Below are positions 37,101 through 47,202 of a stretch of 57,700 nt of DNA, piece by piece. The position numbers were made by a program, and so were the translations under genes. The DNA comes from Gymnopus androsaceus JB14 (Eukaryota; Basidiomycota; Agaricomycetes; Agaricales; Omphalotaceae). The notes beneath the pieces were generated by a model. It saw nothing but the letters and a program-made list of their open reading frames with translations. It was not told where the DNA came from and made no database searches. How positions within the stretch are numbered: the stretch's first letter is position 1; each line of letters starts with the position of its first letter. The stretch is from NCBI GenBank assembly GCA_009733575.1, contig ML769775.1, positions 1 to 57,700 on the forward strand. Reading direction: 5' to 3'.

Positions 37101-38618
37101 GAGTACGATTTGTTGATAGAGAAGGACGTCTGGGACCTGGTAGAACTGCCGGCTGGAGCGAACCTGATGGGCGGACGTTGGATGTACGCGATCAAGTGAG
37201 GACCTAAGGGCGAGGTGATTAGATGCAAAGCTTGTTATGTCGCGCAGGGATTCATGCAGATCTTTGGCGTCAACTATGACAAGACTTACGGTGCCGTAGC
37301 TCGCATGGAGTCCCTCCGACTTGTCCTGGCAATAATAGTGGTATTGGGGTTACAACTCTTTCAGGTGGACTTCAAGGGAGCATTCCTGAATAGTCCCATC
37401 ACGCACGATGTTTACATGAAGCAGCCTGAGGGGTTTGCCAAACTTGGTCAGGAACATCTGGTGTGCAAGCTGAAGAGGTTGATTTACAGAATGAAGCAAG
37501 GTAGCCACAACTGGCAGGCGACACTTGCATTGGGGTACAAAGAAGATGGGTATACAGCTTCCAGGGCCAATCCTTGCATCCGTTATAGAAGGGAGGGTTC
37601 GGAATATACCATCACGAGTACCTATGGGGACGATGTTTGTGGCAGATCTTTGACAAAGGTTGGCAAGGAGAAGGCGGTTTCTGACTTGGGTAAGCGCTGG
37701 GAAGCGGGGGAGGTACACTCTAATGTGCTCCTGGGCATGACCATACACCAGAACCCGGATACAGGATCAATAACAATTTTGCAGCGAGTTTACTTCGAAC
37801 GGATGCTCGAACACTTTGGTCTCCAGCACGTCCAGCCACGCCGAACCCCATTACCACCAGGTCTGAAAATCAAAGAGTCGCCCAATCCACTTCCAGAAGA
37901 CGAACGGATATACATGTCTGACAAACCGTACCGACCGGTCGTTGGATCCGTGATGTGGGGAGCCGGTTGTACGAGGCCAGACATATGTTTCGCCTCCAAC
38001 ATGCTAGCTAGGTACCAGCTCAACCCAGGGAGGTACCACTGGTATTGCATTGAATGGTTGGCGGGGTACATAAAGTGGATGCTCCACTACGCAATCACGT
38101 ACAGAAAACCAACCAAGGGCGACCAGAGACCTGGGGTAGGACTGAAACCTGGTGGTCACACGGACGCGGATTATGCGGGATGCCTAGACACGCGACGGTC
38201 AACATCTGGGTATGTTTTCCTGATGGCTGGATTGCCAGTGTCATGGAGCTCAAAGCGCCAAGCCACTGTGGTGATGTCAACCGTAGAACCGGAGTACATG
38301 TTGCTGGCCCGAGGTAGCCAACAGGCGGTTTGGATGTCATCTTTCCTTTCAGAAGTCGACCTGGACCAGGAAGGGCCGGTAGAGCTGTACGGAGATAATG
38401 AAGGCGCGAACAGTCTAACGGAGAATTCAAAACAACATGCCTTGGTCAAACATATCGATGTTTGCCATCACCATATCAGGGAGAAGGTTATGGAGGGTGA
38501 TATAGTCGTAAAGGGAGTGCAGACGGCAGACAACTTAGGTGACTTGTTTACCAAACCATTGGCAGGGCCAACGCATTCAAAGCTGGTAAGACTTTTGGGC
38601 TTGGATCGCATGGACTAG
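34137..38618 (+). pseudogene. Copia-1 gag-pol polyprotein with two in-frame TGA codons
   Basis: A single frame encodes about 1,490 residues. Gag comes first (34137-34877). After a TGA at 34878 comes a zinc knuckle (CTNPPCPSKVGHTIDRC), then protease (FIDSGATDHCW near 35310), GAG-pre-integrase (TWHRRLGHVAIPRI; CESCLYGK) and integrase with HIDLFG, RIDGGKELD and NGTVERVNRT supplying the D,D,E triad. Reverse transcriptase starts near 37080 and is cut by a second TGA at 37197 within MYAIK-GPKGEV, where Arg (CGA) is expected. Its catalytic motif is YGDDV. RNase H (DADYAGCLDTRRSTSGY; KHIDVCHHHIREK) ends at 38618. The second stop prevents a full product, so the copy is defective unless read through. 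Confidence 0.9.
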
Positions 38619-38624
38619 GGGGGG
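38617..38624 (+). promoter_or_regulatory. Copia-1 polypurine tract
   Basis: AGGGGGGG lies immediately before the 3' LTR and overlaps the gag-pol stop codon; it is the expected plus-strand primer. Confidence 0.75.
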
Positions 38625-38937
38625 TGTTGGAGAATACTCCGTACAATACACTACGCTTTGACATTTCCTCATTTAGACACCTACTAGTTTATCCAGTTTC
38701 GATGTTTCTGCTTACCTACGTCGATCGTACGATCGACATATATACCTAGCGCAGCGATGTTTTCCTCCCTCAGTTGTACCACGACTTACATGCCCAACTG
38801 AGGTGAGACTTTCTTTTATTTCATTCACTACTGTACCGTTACTTACACTACTACTTTAGTATTCACTTTCGTAACAGGTACAGTACATTAGTTGTACCAC
38901 GACTTACGTGCCCAACTGAGTATTCACTTTCGTAACA
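38625..38937 (+). repeat. Copia-1 3' LTR
   Basis: 313 bp, ending GTAACA before the duplicated AAATG. Confidence 0.9.
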
Positions 38938-38942
38938 AAATG

Positions 38943-39368
38943 TGTGAACAAAATGAGTTCCAGCTTTACCTTTCTTTCGTTCGGGTTTATGCTGATACCA
39001 ACAACATGCTTTTTGTTCCCTCTCTTCCTTGTGTCATCTCATCTCTCCTCTCTTGCATCACATTACATGTCAGTGCTACCCTCCTCTCTTCCATCATTTT
39101 TAACCTCCTTCATTGACGCTGAAACCATACCTACACATTTGCACCATGCTTTGACACCGATACCAATAATGTATTTCGCTGCTCCCTCGTATGCACTATG
39201 GTGTACGCCCCTGTCCATGCATGTATATACCTCACCATACATGCAAAAATTTTCCCTGCCCCGCTCGTTCGGAATGCACACACACACACACACACACCGA
39301 CCTGCAATGATGACCGGTAACTTCTACTAAGCCATCAGCTCTTATATGTGTATACTAGCTATGTTGTA
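38943..39368. other. Intergenic; (CA)n microsatellite
   Basis: No gene recognised. A dinucleotide run of about ten CA units lies at 39276-39297. Confidence 0.5.
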
Positions 39369-39723
39369 AAGTGAGCGAATTTTTTCTGTTTTTGAGCCTG
39401 TAATTGCCCATTTTTGAGCTTTTCACTGGCTTTAAAAACTTGATTCAACCTCTATATAATCTAAGTGAATGCTCTGAACAATGTCTGGCCCAAAGATCGG
39501 ACATATGCACTGATTTAAATTACCTTTATATGGGCCAGAAAATGTGGTTTTATTGACTTGCAAGATGTTCCCCTCATTTTCTGAGGTCTATGCTCGTTGG
39601 ACTGCCTACTCATGGTGCTAGTCAGATAAAGGAGATGCTAAAGTGTATTTTGTATGCTTTCAGTAGATACTAAATTCACATCGTTTGTGACTGTGGCCTG
39701 TGTAAGTGAAAATTTGCTCACTT
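39369..39723. mobile_element. TA-flanked MITE (355 bp)
   Basis: AAGTGAGCGAATTTT on the left matches the inverse of AAAATTTGCTCACTT on the right with one mismatch at a CpG. TA lies on both sides. No coding capacity. Confidence 0.65.
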
Positions 39724-40003
39724 TATGGCATAGCAAGTAGAATGTGAGAAACAAAGAGAGAAGAACTTTACTAGATGTATGGCAAATTGGCAATAATAGT
39801 GGGTAAAAATTATTCTACAACACATGTCATGGACCTTAAGGTACATACTTTTAACACTAAAGTACATAGTTTTTGACCCTTAAGTACATAATTTTCATGA
39901 TCCCAAAGCATGTTTAGCACATGAGAGCACATGTTTGTCCTCTACAGTATGTGCTTCGTGAAGCTTCTAGATCCCCCATACATAAGTCTTCCGATCCATG
40001 TTA

Positions 40004-40091
40004 CAGTGACGGCGGTTAATGATGAACCACCCGGCAATTCAATTCAATTTAATAAGCCATGTGGGTGGTTCATCATTAACCGCCGTCACTG
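40004..40091. mobile_element. 88-bp hairpin MITE (Tc1/mariner-like), second copy
   Basis: CAGTGACGGCGGTTAATGAT with a near-perfect inverse end and flanking TA. Same length and core as 2000-2087, in opposite orientation. The arms are almost perfectly complementary over about 33 bp, so a transcript would form a strong hairpin. Confidence 0.9.
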
Positions 40092-40647
40092 TAAGTGTAT
40101 TCAGCCTATGGTAACTTGTCTCCTATGTCTGACCTTAGTACATGTTACACATTCATTATCCATGTTATTTTGCAGCTCATGTTTCCATTCAATAGATGTT
40201 GTGCCTCTCCAATACTTATATGCCAAGCCTGCATCACCAGTCAAGGGTCAGCTGGTGTTTCACATCCTATGTTTAGCCTTAGTAATTACATGACATGTTC
40301 CTATCCCATGACTCTGCTTTCAGTACATGCTACATTTTGTTCAGTACATGTTGCATTATGAAACCAATGCTAACCTGCATCCTATGTTCTATCTCAGTAA
40401 ATGTTATAGGTTTTCAACCAATGCTAGCCTGAATCCTATGTTCTATTTAACTACATGTTACAGTTTCACAACCAATGTTCCTTGAGCTTTGGGTGCTTAG
40501 TGCCGAAAAAAAAAAAAAAAAGCAAGGACTAGTGATCTGACTTGAGTACTAGGTCCAGGAATTAGAAAAGCAGTCTTAGTACTTACTATGGAGGAGCTGC
40601 AAACACTTGAATCCAAAGCATCAGTAGGGATGAGACACTCTGGACTT
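40092..40647. other. No gene recognised
   Basis: Contains short repeated phrases around ATGTTACA and CATCCTATGTT (about 40130-40460) and a poly-A run of about 17 at 40505-40521. No coding region or clear element ends. Confidence 0.45.
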
Positions 40648-40837
40648 ATCAGGAAAAATGGTCTGGGCCCAGGATGACCCCAGGTCACTTAGGCAGCCTA
40701 GGCCACCTAGGAATAATGCAGAAACTTTGGACACCTCAGGTATCCTAGGCCTCCTAGGCCTCCCAAGCCTCCTAGGCATTCTGGGGGCCATCCTGGGCTG
40801 TCCTGAGGCATCCTGGGGCAACCTGAGGCAACCTGAG

Positions 40838-41358
40838 TGTTGAAAGGATCTGACGCTTACGATAGTGACGTCATCGATCAACTCGACATGAGTCTTTCGT
40901 CCCGTTAATACTCCTTGAAACACCTTTGTAGCTGCGCTACATAAGGCTACAGCACTGTCTTTGTATTTGCTCAATAAGCATACTAGACGCTGTAATTATG
41001 CCATTCGCTAGTTCTATAAATATGATACATACGCTTATGAAGCATATGAACTGTTCAATACAATAGTAGTCGAACGTAGTCGTAATTACTTGATCTTACA
41101 TTGTACTTACATGCTGTTGAACCATTATGATCGAACCCTATGCCCTAAGCCACCTTACTATGTTACTGTATAGTTGTAGTCGTACTTAGTATAAATACTG
41201 TACCTAGTATCCGTACTCCTTAGCACACTCAGTTGTACTACTACTTGTCTATACAAGAACTCTTCGCTCTCCAACTAGTCCTCCAGACCAGTCTACTTGC
41301 TACATAATCAGGTGAGTAATGGATCTCACCATTTGTTGATCATATGTCTGCTTCAACA
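40838..41358 (+). repeat. Copia-2 5' LTR
   Basis: 521 bp; TAGTATAAATACTG near 41187 is a good TATA candidate. Confidence 0.9.
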
Positions 41359-41373
41359 GGTTATGGGCCCCGG
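41359..41373 (+). promoter_or_regulatory. Copia-2 primer-binding site, initiator tRNA-Met half-molecule type
   Basis: GGTTATGGGCCCCGG directly follows the LTR. Its complement contains GGGCCCATAACC, the anticodon arm of eukaryotic initiator tRNA-Met, as used by Drosophila copia, which primes from a 5' half of that tRNA. Confidence 0.75.
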
Positions 41374-42122
41374 ATTTGCTCGACAAAGGTCGTTACACCA
41401 TTGCGTCTTTGACAAATGGTTGATCGCGTTAACGAACTCATCTGGTCCTACCTCGTAGACATTAGGCACGATGATTAGTGGCTTCGGGTTTGGGTGTAAA
41501 TGGTAATCATTGATTCACTTTGTTACCTCCTTTCCGGAAGAGCCTAAAATATATAAGGCTTCTTCAATTGAACTAACTATTACCTACACTGTATATACAC
41601 AGGCACTCCACGTTGAACAAACTTTTGGCAGCTCCTATTCATTTAGGGCTGTTTGCGGGCCGATCCCTGCTCCCAGGTAGACTTCTGCCGCTATGTGAAT
41701 AATCAAAAGCATATGCGCGTAGGCTGGGCAATTGCGAACACGTGAGAGTTTCTTGGCCTCCTACTGTAGTATTCCCCCATATTGCCTTAAGTCCCTTAAA
41801 CGCCTATTAGATCTGAATACTCGCTTTCTGAACCTTGAATCTTAATTGATTCTACTGGTAAAGAAAACACGAGCTATGACAATTCAAACGGTTTTCTATT
41901 GGCATATGGTTTTTGTACATAGTTTAAGTTCAAACTTGCTGATGCGGGATGTGTATGACCCGATCAGAGATGGAAAATGGATGGATATAAACAAACTGCG
42001 ATCACACCACAACAAAGTCTAAATGGGTAATCACCGAAGTCAAGTGAATCTGAGATTCATAATCTTGGACATGTCAAACATCTTAATTGATCGTTACTGA
42101 CAAGTTCATAACCAGAATCACA

Positions 42123-43043
42123 ATGTCTTCCACCTCTGCAATCAACGCTGTTCCCCTCTTCGATGGTTCCAACTACAACGATTGGTCGTCTGGAATGAAG
42201 GCTTACCTTCAAGTCCAAAAGCTTTTCGGACACGCCTCCGGTACTAAGGTTTGCCCAACTCCTAATGGCAATCCTGCTTCCAACCAGGATATTCTTGATG
42301 CCTGGGATGAGAACAACGGTGCCGCCATCGGTGCTATCTCTCTCCGCTTGCCTAACCATATTAGGCAAACAGCAATCAAGGCCACTGCTAGGTTGACCTG
42401 GCAACAACTCAAGACCACCTATGGTACTCCTGGTGCCGCTGGACTCTTCGGAATCTTCCGAGAGGCCATTGGTTTTGAGATCGCTGAGAACTCCGATCCG
42501 GCTATGCCGATCGCAAGCCTCACTTCGATCTTCGGCCGCCTTGACGCCTCTGGTCTCACCCTGTCAGAACCTGTCAAAGCCATGGTTCTTCTTGCCGCAC
42601 TTCCTCGTGCTTGGGATGGTTTAGCAATGACGATGTTGAGCCAACATACTGGCACAAATCTCACTTTAGCTGCCATCATCCCCAAGATTCAGGATGAATA
42701 CAATCGTCGCCGCTCTAACGCCACATCTCTCGCTTCTCGCCTTTCTACGGTGAACAAGAAGCGCAAATCGAAGAACTCCTGGTCGAAACAAAAGAAGCAG
42801 AAGCCAAACGCTGACACTTCTGGTTCGAACCAACAGGCATCTTCCTCCGGTGGCAATAGCGGCAACAACGATAAAGGCAATCAGAAGAAGAAATGGAAAG
42901 GCAAAGGCAAACCGCACGCCAATGAGGCTTCCACCGACAATCCGCTCCCAGTTGCTAACTTCGCCTCTTTCTCATCCTCCACCGATCCTCTTAAGGATAT
43001 TGACCCTTACACGGGCAAACTCGATCCTCTCCTCAAAATATGA
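42123..43043 (+). CDS. Copia-2 Gag
   Basis: The start is taken at the Met of MSSTSAINAVPLFDGSNYND (42123), 12 codons inside a longer frame, because the FDGSNYxxW motif is the normal Gag N-terminus of Copia elements. A helical Gag core follows (TWQQLKTTYGTPGAAGLFGI; PRAWDGLAMTML), then a basic Ser/Lys-rich tail (KKRKSKNSWSKQKKQK). No CCHC zinc knuckle is present. The frame ends at 43043, overlapping an ATG of the next frame by four bases (ATGA). Confidence 0.85.
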   Translation: MSSTSAINAVPLFDGSNYNDWSSGMKAYLQVQKLFGHASGTKVCPTPNGNPASNQDILDAWDENNGAAIGAISLRLPNHIRQTAIKATARLTWQQLKTTYGTPGAAGLFGIFREAIGFEIAENSDPAMPIASLTSIFGRLDASGLTLSEPVKAMVLLAALPRAWDGLAMTMLSQHTGTNLTLAAIIPKIQDEYNRRRSNATSLASRLSTVNKKRKSKNSWSKQKKQKPNADTSGSNQQASSSGGNSGNNDKGNQKKKWKGKGKPHANEASTDNPLPVANFASFSSSTDPLKDIDPYTGKLDPLLKI

Positions 43044-43387
43044 AGATAGAGGAACAAGAGTTGCCGCCTGATTGGGCTCAATCCGTCGTTGATGATGGCT
43101 TCGCCAGAATCGACGATTACGACGAGGAAATGTACGGATCTGGCGATGAACGTACTTCTTACTGGCAAGTCCCTTTTAATTTCCTTAAAAAGAAAATCTC
43201 TAATTCATTGCATCGGCTAAACAGATCTTCTACTATAAATAACGATACTTTGCACGAACATTTGTACCATGCAACTAGTTCTTATTTATTTGATTCTGTA
43301 CTTACGCCTGAGCCTCTTGATGAGGCAAAATATATTAATTTTATGCATGCAATTACTGAGAGTAAGGAACTACCTGAAATAATGTAA
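43040..43387 (+). CDS. Copia-2 linker frame between Gag and protease
   Basis: 115 codons, acidic at the N-terminus (EEQELPPDWAQ, DDYDEEMYGSGDE). It starts in the ATGA overlap with gag and ends ten bases after the protease frame opens. It is probably the spacer between Gag and protease in the polyprotein; whether it is translated by re-initiation, a -1 shift, or only after repair of indels cannot be told. Confidence 0.5.
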   Translation: MKIEEQELPPDWAQSVVDDGFARIDDYDEEMYGSGDERTSYWQVPFNFLKKKISNSLHRLNRSSTINNDTLHEHLYHATSSYLFDSVLTPEPLDEAKYINFMHAITESKELPEIM

Positions 43388-45408
43388 GAATACAAGCAAC
43401 GACGTATGACACATCTTGGCTACTTGATTCCGGCGCTTCATACCACTTTACTCCGAATATTGAAGATTTCGCTGATTACAAGGAATGGAGAAATCCAATT
43501 CCACTTGTATCTGCTGATAAGAAATCTCGTTCGCATGTACTTGGCGCTGGAACAGTATATATTCGTCATGAAAATGGAACAGGTGTTACCCACACGACTA
43601 AGTTACACCCAGTGTATTACCAGCCCGATAGCCCACATCGCCTTATTTCAATTGGTCAATTAAATAAAAATGGCTGCTATACAGTCATTAATGGAGATCA
43701 AAGTCAGATACGCAATAAGTCAAATCGTAAAATCATTATGACTGGAAAACCGTATAATACCGGTGATTCGCTCCACTGGCTTCACGCTGACGTGTTGAAT
43801 CCTGAAGCACAAATAGTCAATATGGTTTCTATCGATTACGACTTGTGGCATAACCGATTTGCCCATCCAGGCAATGAGATCCTTAAGCATGCTCCTGCTA
43901 ACGTCAAAGGTCTTCCTAAGATACCTACTCCTACTGAGAAACACATCTGTAAAGGATGCGTTATTGGTAAAGAACCTCAGAAATCATACCCCTCTTCGTC
44001 TAAACGTGCCGAACATCCCCTAGAACTTGTGCACTTTGATTTGACCGAATTACCGATTCAGTCTTATCATAAATACAAATATATTGTCACATTCTTGGAT
44101 GATTGTTCGTCTTACGCTTACTCTGTCAAACTACGTCTTAAGTCCGAAGCTTTCCTCGCTTTTAATCAATTTAAAGCATGGGCCGAAAAGCAAACCGGAC
44201 GTAAAATTAAAAAGATACGTATTGATCGAGGGGGAGAATTCTTATCGGATCAATTTATCAATTATCTCAAAACGGAAGGTATCGAGGTTAATAAATCTGA
44301 ACCTCATGTTCATCAACAGAACGGTCGCGCCGAACGCATACATCGCACTCTAATAGATAAATCAGAAGCTATGCGACACCACGCTTGCTGCCCTGATTCT
44401 TGGTGGGAATTTTCATATTCCACATCTATGCATGTATACAACCGCACTCCGATCCGTCGATTGAACTGGAAGACACCTATTGAAATCTTCTTACGGAACA
44501 AACCGGATGTTTCTTATTTCAGAACATTTGGTTGTGGTGCATACGTGTTCATTCCACGTGCACAGCGGAAAAATAAATTATCCGCACATTCCGAAGCAAT
44601 GATTTTCATCGGTTACGACACAGGAAGCAAAGGATATATCTTCATGCGTAGTAATAACGCGCTATACTATGGTGCTCAAGCTCGCTTTATTGAAGATTGG
44701 TTTCCACGCTGCCGCGATTCTGACAAGAGTCACAAACCCTCCAATAAACCTAGTCCTATCATACCAAGTGATAAACCCCCAACACGACCAACTGATGATC
44801 CTGCTGACAATGGATCTTCAGATGACAACGATCCTTATGATCCTAGTCATATCCCGTTTACTTCTCCCGATAAATCAGATCATTCTCCTGTACAGCCAGG
44901 AAATTTTGACAATGATCCGGATGATGCCGATGACATTTATACAAATGCACCCACATCTCGGCGCACATCACGAGAAGCTAGTCCGGAACGTCCACGTTCT
45001 CCTACCCCTCATGATAATGAAATTCCTCACGAACAGCCTCCACCGGTCCCACCTAAACCTTTTTGGTACGACCCGGAAGCTATTGCTGAATGGAAAAGTA
45101 AAAATCCTGTCCGCACCCGAACTGCTCCTAATCGTCCTGGTTTAATTCCTACCACTCGCGAAAATATTCGCAAGACTGCTACTTGGAAACGTCAAGCTCA
45201 AAAGGTCAAAGAGAATACTCTTAATGACACTCGTACTAGACAAAAAGTAGATCGAAATAAAAAGATCGAAGAAAAACGTCAAGTTCGTGTCAATGTTCCT
45301 AAACCAAACGAGCCTAGTACAAGTACACAACCTATCATTGATCCCGATCGTCATGCATCTCCTATAGATCTTGACACTCCACCGGCATCTCCCATTCAGG
45401 GAAGATGA
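43378..45408 (+). CDS. Copia-2 Pol part 1: protease and integrase
   Basis: Open frame without its own obvious start. Protease motif TSWLLDSGASYHFTPN near 43411. GAG-pre-integrase follows (LWHNRFAHPGNEILKHAP; HICKGCVIGK), then the integrase core with HFDLTELP (44036), RIDRGGEFLS (44220) and HQQNGRAERIHRTL (44320) as the D,D,E residues. A GKEY/GYDTGSKGY-like C-terminal block and a long Pro/Ser/Asp-rich linker lead to the stop at 45406. The reverse transcriptase follows in another frame, with overlap 45371-45408. Confidence 0.85.
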   Translation, partial: NNVRIQATTYDTSWLLDSGASYHFTPNIEDFADYKEWRNPIPLVSADKKSRSHVLGAGTVYIRHENGTGVTHTTKLHPVYYQPDSPHRLISIGQLNKNGCYTVINGDQSQIRNKSNRKIIMTGKPYNTGDSLHWLHADVLNPEAQIVNMVSIDYDLWHNRFAHPGNEILKHAPANVKGLPKIPTPTEKHICKGCVIGKEPQKSYPSSSKRAEHPLELVHFDLTELPIQSYHKYKYIVTFLDDCSSYAYSVKLRLKSEAFLAFNQFKAWAEKQTGRKIKKIRIDRGGEFLSDQFINYLKTEGIEVNKSEPHVHQQNGRAERIHRTLIDKSEAMRHHACCPDSWWEFSYSTSMHVYNRTPIRRLNWKTPIEIFLRNKPDVSYFRTFGCGAYVFIPRAQRKNKLSAHSEAMIFIGYDTGSKGYIFMRSNNALYYGAQARFIEDWFPRCRDSDKSHKPSNKPSPIIPSDKPPTRPTDDPADNGSSDDNDPYDPSHIPFTSPDKSDHSPVQPGNFDNDPDDADDIYTNAPTSRRTSREASPERPRSPTPHDNEIPHEQPPPVPPKPFWYDPEAIAEWKSKNPVRTRTAPNRPGLIPTTRENIRKTATWKRQAQKVKENTLNDTRTRQKVDRNKKIEEKRQVRVNVPKPNEPSTSTQPIIDPDRHASPIDLDTPPASPIQGR

Positions 45409-47101
45409 AGATCATGATGATGGTGAACAGGAAGAACCATGGTTCGAAGAGATTAACTTCTCTCGTATAGTTCAGGAAGGGGGAGTAGAATTACAGAACT
45501 TCTTACTTTCGCAATCGATTCCCTTTACTTACGAAATGGAACTTAAAAGCTTCCTTTCAAGTACACCTGACGCCTGGAGTTCTACTCGGCATTATCGGCA
45601 TCTACCTGCTGATGAACAGGCGAAATGGGATCATGCATGTAAAGAAGAACTGGACGGACTCCGCAAACGCAAAGTATTTGAGGAAGTCAAAATCCCTCAC
45701 GGTCGTAAACCAATCAAATGTCGTTGGGTCTTTAATAAAAAGAAAGACGGTCGCTACAAAGCCCGACTTGTCGCTAAAGGCTTTTCACAACAATTTGGTA
45801 TCGATTATAACGAGTTGTTTTCGCCAGTTGCGCGATTCGAAACCGTTAGAACTCTTCTCGCTTTAGCCGCTTTAGAAGACTGGGAAATCCAGGCTTTAGA
45901 CGTCAAACAGGCTTATTTGTACGGCAAGCTTGATGAAGAGATCTATATGGAACAACCCGAAGGTTTCGTTAAGGACAAAACCAAGGTTTGGAGGTTACAT
46001 CGTTCATTATACGGTCTGAAACAAAGTGGCTTATCCTGGTGGAAAGAAATGAATCAATCCATGGGTAAACTCGGATTCAAGCGCACTAGTTCAGATGGCG
46101 GTGTATACACCTTCAAAGAAAAAGGCAAAACCGTAATTGCCATTGTATACGTAGACGACGCTCTCTTCATGGGATCTGACAAATCCCTGGTAATGAAGAA
46201 AAAAGAGCAATTCATGAAAAAATGGGAATGTCGCGATCTTGGTGAACCTAAAGAGTTCCTAGGAATGCGCATTAAACGAGACCGATCTAAAAAGAAGTTG
46301 ATCCTCGATCAACGTGACTATCTCGATAAAATCATTAAACGATTTGGGATGTCAAACTTTAAAGACGCTCACACACCATTACCTTCTTCATGGAATCCTC
46401 GTGAAAACGATGGAAAAGTCGATCCGAAACTCCGACAGAAGTTTCAACAAGTTATTGGATCTTTATTGTATCTAATGCTTGGCACACGCCCTGACATCGA
46501 TTTCGCTGTCATAAAAATGAGTCAATACTCAGCCAATCCAAGTCCGGATCACCTTAACAAAGCACTTCATATCGTCCGTTACTTAATGTATACTCGGAAA
46601 TATGAAATTGTGTTTGACGGTAACTCCGACGAAGGATTTATGGCATACTGTGATTCAGATTGGGCCTCTGATCCAGATGACCGAAAATCCCATACTGGGA
46701 TGATCATACAATTGGCCGCTGCTCCAATCTGTTGGGTTTCCCATAAACAGAAAACTGTTGCACTCTCGTCCACCGAAGCCGAATATATGGCATTGTCCGA
46801 CTCCTGTCGACAACTCGAGTGGCTTCGATCTTTATTCAATGAGATCGGAATTCCTATTCAATCATTACCGTTATGTGGTGATAATCAAGGTTCAATCTTC
46901 CTCGCTTCTAATCCAATTCAAGAGAGAAGAACGAAACACATTGATATTCGCTTCCACTATATTCGGGAAAAGATTGAAAATGGAAACGTCGAACTATTCT
47001 ATGTTCGAACCGAAGACAACATTGCTGATATTCTGACAAAGAATCTCGCATTGATTAAGTTCAAGAAATTCCGAGATCTTCTTGGCATTACATTTCTTTG
47101 A
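45371..47101 (+). CDS. Copia-2 Pol part 2: reverse transcriptase and RNase H
   Basis: Frame +1 relative to the integrase part. It contains the acidic joint EDEDHDDGEQEE, then the reverse transcriptase: KPIKCRWVFNKKKDGRYKAR, LDVKQAYLYGKLDEEIYMEQ, YGLKQSGLSWW and the catalytic YVDDALFMG (near 46149). RNase H has CDSDWASDPDDRKSHTG, ALSSTEAEYMALSDSCRQ and TKHIDIRFHYIREKIENG. It ends at 47099-47101, shortly before the purine tract. Catalytic residues all look intact, so only the frame break at about 45395 speaks against activity. Confidence 0.9.
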   Translation: MTLHRHLPFREDEDHDDGEQEEPWFEEINFSRIVQEGGVELQNFLLSQSIPFTYEMELKSFLSSTPDAWSSTRHYRHLPADEQAKWDHACKEELDGLRKRKVFEEVKIPHGRKPIKCRWVFNKKKDGRYKARLVAKGFSQQFGIDYNELFSPVARFETVRTLLALAALEDWEIQALDVKQAYLYGKLDEEIYMEQPEGFVKDKTKVWRLHRSLYGLKQSGLSWWKEMNQSMGKLGFKRTSSDGGVYTFKEKGKTVIAIVYVDDALFMGSDKSLVMKKKEQFMKKWECRDLGEPKEFLGMRIKRDRSKKKLILDQRDYLDKIIKRFGMSNFKDAHTPLPSSWNPRENDGKVDPKLRQKFQQVIGSLLYLMLGTRPDIDFAVIKMSQYSANPSPDHLNKALHIVRYLMYTRKYEIVFDGNSDEGFMAYCDSDWASDPDDRKSHTGMIIQLAAAPICWVSHKQKTVALSSTEAEYMALSDSCRQLEWLRSLFNEIGIPIQSLPLCGDNQGSIFLASNPIQERRTKHIDIRFHYIREKIENGNVELFYVRTEDNIADILTKNLALIKFKKFRDLLGITFL

Positions 47102-47190
47102 ATAAATCTTCGATGACCGTACGCTAAGTCATATCAAAAACTAGAACGTGGTTCTAAGTCCTTAAAGCTTAATTCCCTATCACTACTCTT

Positions 47191-47202
47191 AGCGAGGGGG
47201 AG
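47191..47202 (+). promoter_or_regulatory. Copia-2 polypurine tract
   Basis: AGCGAGGGGGAG directly precedes the 3' LTR. Confidence 0.7.

Larger units (their letters stand above)
33746..38937 (+). mobile_element. Ty1/Copia retrotransposon 1 (5.19 kb)
   Basis: Two 313-bp LTRs (33746-34058, 38625-38937) start TGTTGGAGAATACTCC and end GTAACA. The element is flanked by the 5-bp duplication AAATG (33741-33745, 38938-38942). A primer site lies directly after the 5' LTR and a purine tract directly before the 3' LTR. One gag-pol frame spans the interior with two in-frame TGA codons. The LTRs differ at about 14 positions, all transitions, nearly all at CpG. Confidence 0.95.

Noticed and set aside
43406..43663. 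Open frame beginning MTHLGYLIPALHTTLL in Copia-2
   Set aside because: It is a frame shadow of the protease, whose true frame reads TSWLLDSGASYH over the same bases.
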